From CAZLBC01 sp964557575 (GTDB taxonomy: Bacteria; Planctomycetota; Phycisphaerae; SM23-33), in the NCBI GenBank assembly GCA_964557575.1, contig CAZLBC010000017.1:1-64000 (forward strand): a stretch of DNA of 64,000 nucleotides, in the 5' to 3' direction. Positions 62,748-64,000 of this stretch are shown here, piece by piece (position 1 is the stretch's first letter; every line of letters starts with the position of its first letter). The notes under the pieces were generated by a model. It was given only the letters and a program-made list of their open reading frames with translations. It was not told the origin of the DNA and ran no database searches. A program made the translations under genes and the position numbers.

Positions 62748-64000
62748 ATGAAGCAGACACTGAAGAGACGCACGTTCCTGAAAACCGCCGGCGCGGCGTC
62801 CGCCGCGGCGACGTTCCATATCGTCCCCTCCTTCGCGGCGCCCCCGAGCGACACGCTCCGCCTCGCGGTAATCGGTGCATCGCACCGGGGCGGCTCGATC
62901 GCCCAGTGGTGCGCCCGGGAGAAAGAAACCAGCCTCGTCGCCCTCTGCGACGTTCTTCCCAGCCGCGCCGACCGCGTCAAGAACAAGTACAACAAGAAGG
63001 CGCCCGTCTTCGACGACTTCCGGAAGATGTTCGACACGATGGCCGACGACATCGACGCCTGCACCGTCGGCACCCCCGACCACGCCCACTTCCCGATCTG
63101 CATGCTCGCGATGTCTCATGGGAAACACATCTACGTGGAGAAACCCCTCGCCCACACCTTCGAAGAGTGCGAGCTGCTGATGAAGGCCGAGGCGAAGTAC
63201 AAGGTCGCCTGCCAGATGGGCAACCAGGGGCATTCCGGCAACCAGCGCCGCCAGTTCCAGCAGTGGGTCGAGCGGGGCGTCATCAAGAACGTCACGAAAG
63301 TCGACGCCTGCATGAACAAGGGCCGCCGCTGGCATCCCTGGGGGAACGTGAAGGGCTACCCCAAGGCTGATCCGATGCCCGAGGGCATGAACTGGGACGT
63401 CTGGGCGGGAACCGCGGAGAAGCACGACTACAGCAAGAAGTTCGATCACGGCAACTGGCGCGGCTGGCACATCTACGGCAACGGCGCGTTCGGCGACTGG
63501 GGGCCGCACACGCTCGACAGCATTCACCGCTTCCTGAAACTCGGCCTGCCGTTCGAGGTCAGGGCCGACAAGCTCGAGGGCAAAAACGACTACATCTACC
63601 CGATGGCCTCCACCATCGCCTTCGAGTTCGCCGCCCGCGGCGACATGCCGGCGATGACGGTCTTCTGGTACGACGGCACCAGGAACAAGCCGCCGAAACC
63701 GGAGGGCATCGACACGAAGATACCCGGCTGCGGCAAGTTCATCTACTGCGAGGACCTGGTCATCAAGGGCGGCACGCACTCCGCGACGCACCAGATCATC
63801 GGCGGCAAGCGGGCGAAGGACATCGACAAGCAGACCCTGAAACTCACCGGCAAGGCCGAGACCTCGACCGATCACATGAAGAACTTCATCAACGGGGCCC
63901 TGGGCAAGGAAGAGTGCAACTCGAAGTTCGCGGTCTCCGCGCCGCTGTGCCAGATGTTCGCGCTCGGCTGTATCGCCCAGCGCCTCGGCGGCACCCTGAA
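62748..64000 (+). CDS. Tat-exported Gfo/Idh/MocA-family oxidoreductase, cut by the window end
   Basis: At least 417 residues are encoded; the frame is open at the edge of the window. RBS AAAGGAG. A Tat leader (LKRRTFLKTAGAASAAATFH) is followed by the Rossmann motif LRLAVIGASHRGGSIAQWCA, in which the usual GxGxxG reads GASHRG. IYVEKPLAHTFEECELL holds the EKP motif. GNGAFGDWGPHTLDSIHRFL carries the conserved His. It lies downstream of a sulfatase, so it may process a released sugar. It is not close to the paralogue at 48649 in detail (EKP here, EKA there). No TetR-type palindrome was seen upstream. Confidence 0.93.
   Translation, partial: MKQTLKRRTFLKTAGAASAAATFHIVPSFAAPPSDTLRLAVIGASHRGGSIAQWCAREKETSLVALCDVLPSRADRVKNKYNKKAPVFDDFRKMFDTMADDIDACTVGTPDHAHFPICMLAMSHGKHIYVEKPLAHTFEECELLMKAEAKYKVACQMGNQGHSGNQRRQFQQWVERGVIKNVTKVDACMNKGRRWHPWGNVKGYPKADPMPEGMNWDVWAGTAEKHDYSKKFDHGNWRGWHIYGNGAFGDWGPHTLDSIHRFLKLGLPFEVRADKLEGKNDYIYPMASTIAFEFAARGDMPAMTVFWYDGTRNKPPKPEGIDTKIPGCGKFIYCEDLVIKGGTHSATHQIIGGKRAKDIDKQTLKLTGKAETSTDHMKNFINGALGKEECNSKFAVSAPLCQMFALGCIAQRLGGTL

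Overview
The window is about 64 kb of high-GC bacterial DNA. The gene content points to the PVC group, meaning Planctomycetota, Lentisphaerota, Kiritimatiellota or a related uncultured lineage. The reasons are three sulfatases (two or three with twin-arginine signals), Tat-exported Gfo/Idh/MocA oxidoreductases, ThuA-like proteins (one fused to HEAT repeats), several exported PQQ-like beta-propellers, a discoidin/DUF4159 protein, and glycosidases or lyases of GH5, GH97, GH106 and PL14 type. I cannot fix the phylum from the sequence alone. No rRNA, tRNA, CRISPR array or complete transposase was seen.

Layout. 0-3.3 kb: exported pseudo-methyltransferase/beta-propeller fusion (copy 1). 3.6-4.6 kb: sugar-isomerase-like TIM barrel behind a TetR-type operator. 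4.6-7.0 kb: two-component system. 7.1-13.4 kb: DUF4139 protein, discoidin/toroid/DUF4159 protein, CAP-domain protein and a small membrane protein. 13.6-15.7 kb: methionine locus, with a structured leader RNA plus intrinsic terminator, a trans-sulfuration enzyme and a stand-alone MetH reactivation subunit. 15.8-20.4 kb: PL14-like lyase, BamB-like propeller, MarC, HicB and a GH5-like hydrolase. 20.7-23.6 kb: decayed stretch with an AlbA_2 protein, an hsdM remnant and a glycosyltransferase remnant. 23.8-38.9 kb: glycan-degradation cluster with a GH101/129-like protein, a Tat TIM-barrel protein, pseudo-methyltransferase/propeller copies 2 and 3, an intact GH106 and its decayed duplicate. 39-44 kb: WD40-like protein, PPC-domain protein and GH97. 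45-46.8 kb: AbiE toxin-antitoxin module bracketed by a 14-bp direct repeat, then a HigA fragment. 46.8-53.3 kb: ThuA, TetR, Gfo/Idh and HEAT-ThuA. 53.4-62.6 kb: sulfatases plus a REC-SpoIIE phosphatase and a hybrid kinase. 62.7 kb to the edge: a second Gfo/Idh protein, cut by the window.

Main result. Three promoters share a 16-bp palindrome of form CATACCGGYYRGTATG, each time starting exactly 12 bp before the -10 hexamer. They lie in front of the TIM-barrel isomerase (3.66 kb), the tetR gene (47.92 kb) and the Gfo/Idh-HEAT/ThuA pair (48.60 kb). This predicts one TetR regulon spread over 45 kb. Its members (TIM-barrel isomerase, Gfo/Idh oxidoreductase, ThuA) resemble the enzyme set of 3-keto-glycoside catabolism. 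Other leads are a possible SAM-class riboswitch of new sequence type, the exported pseudo-methyltransferase/propeller family with a conserved Cys/His set, a MITE-like 162-bp palindromic element, and several genes that kept both ends but lost their middle.
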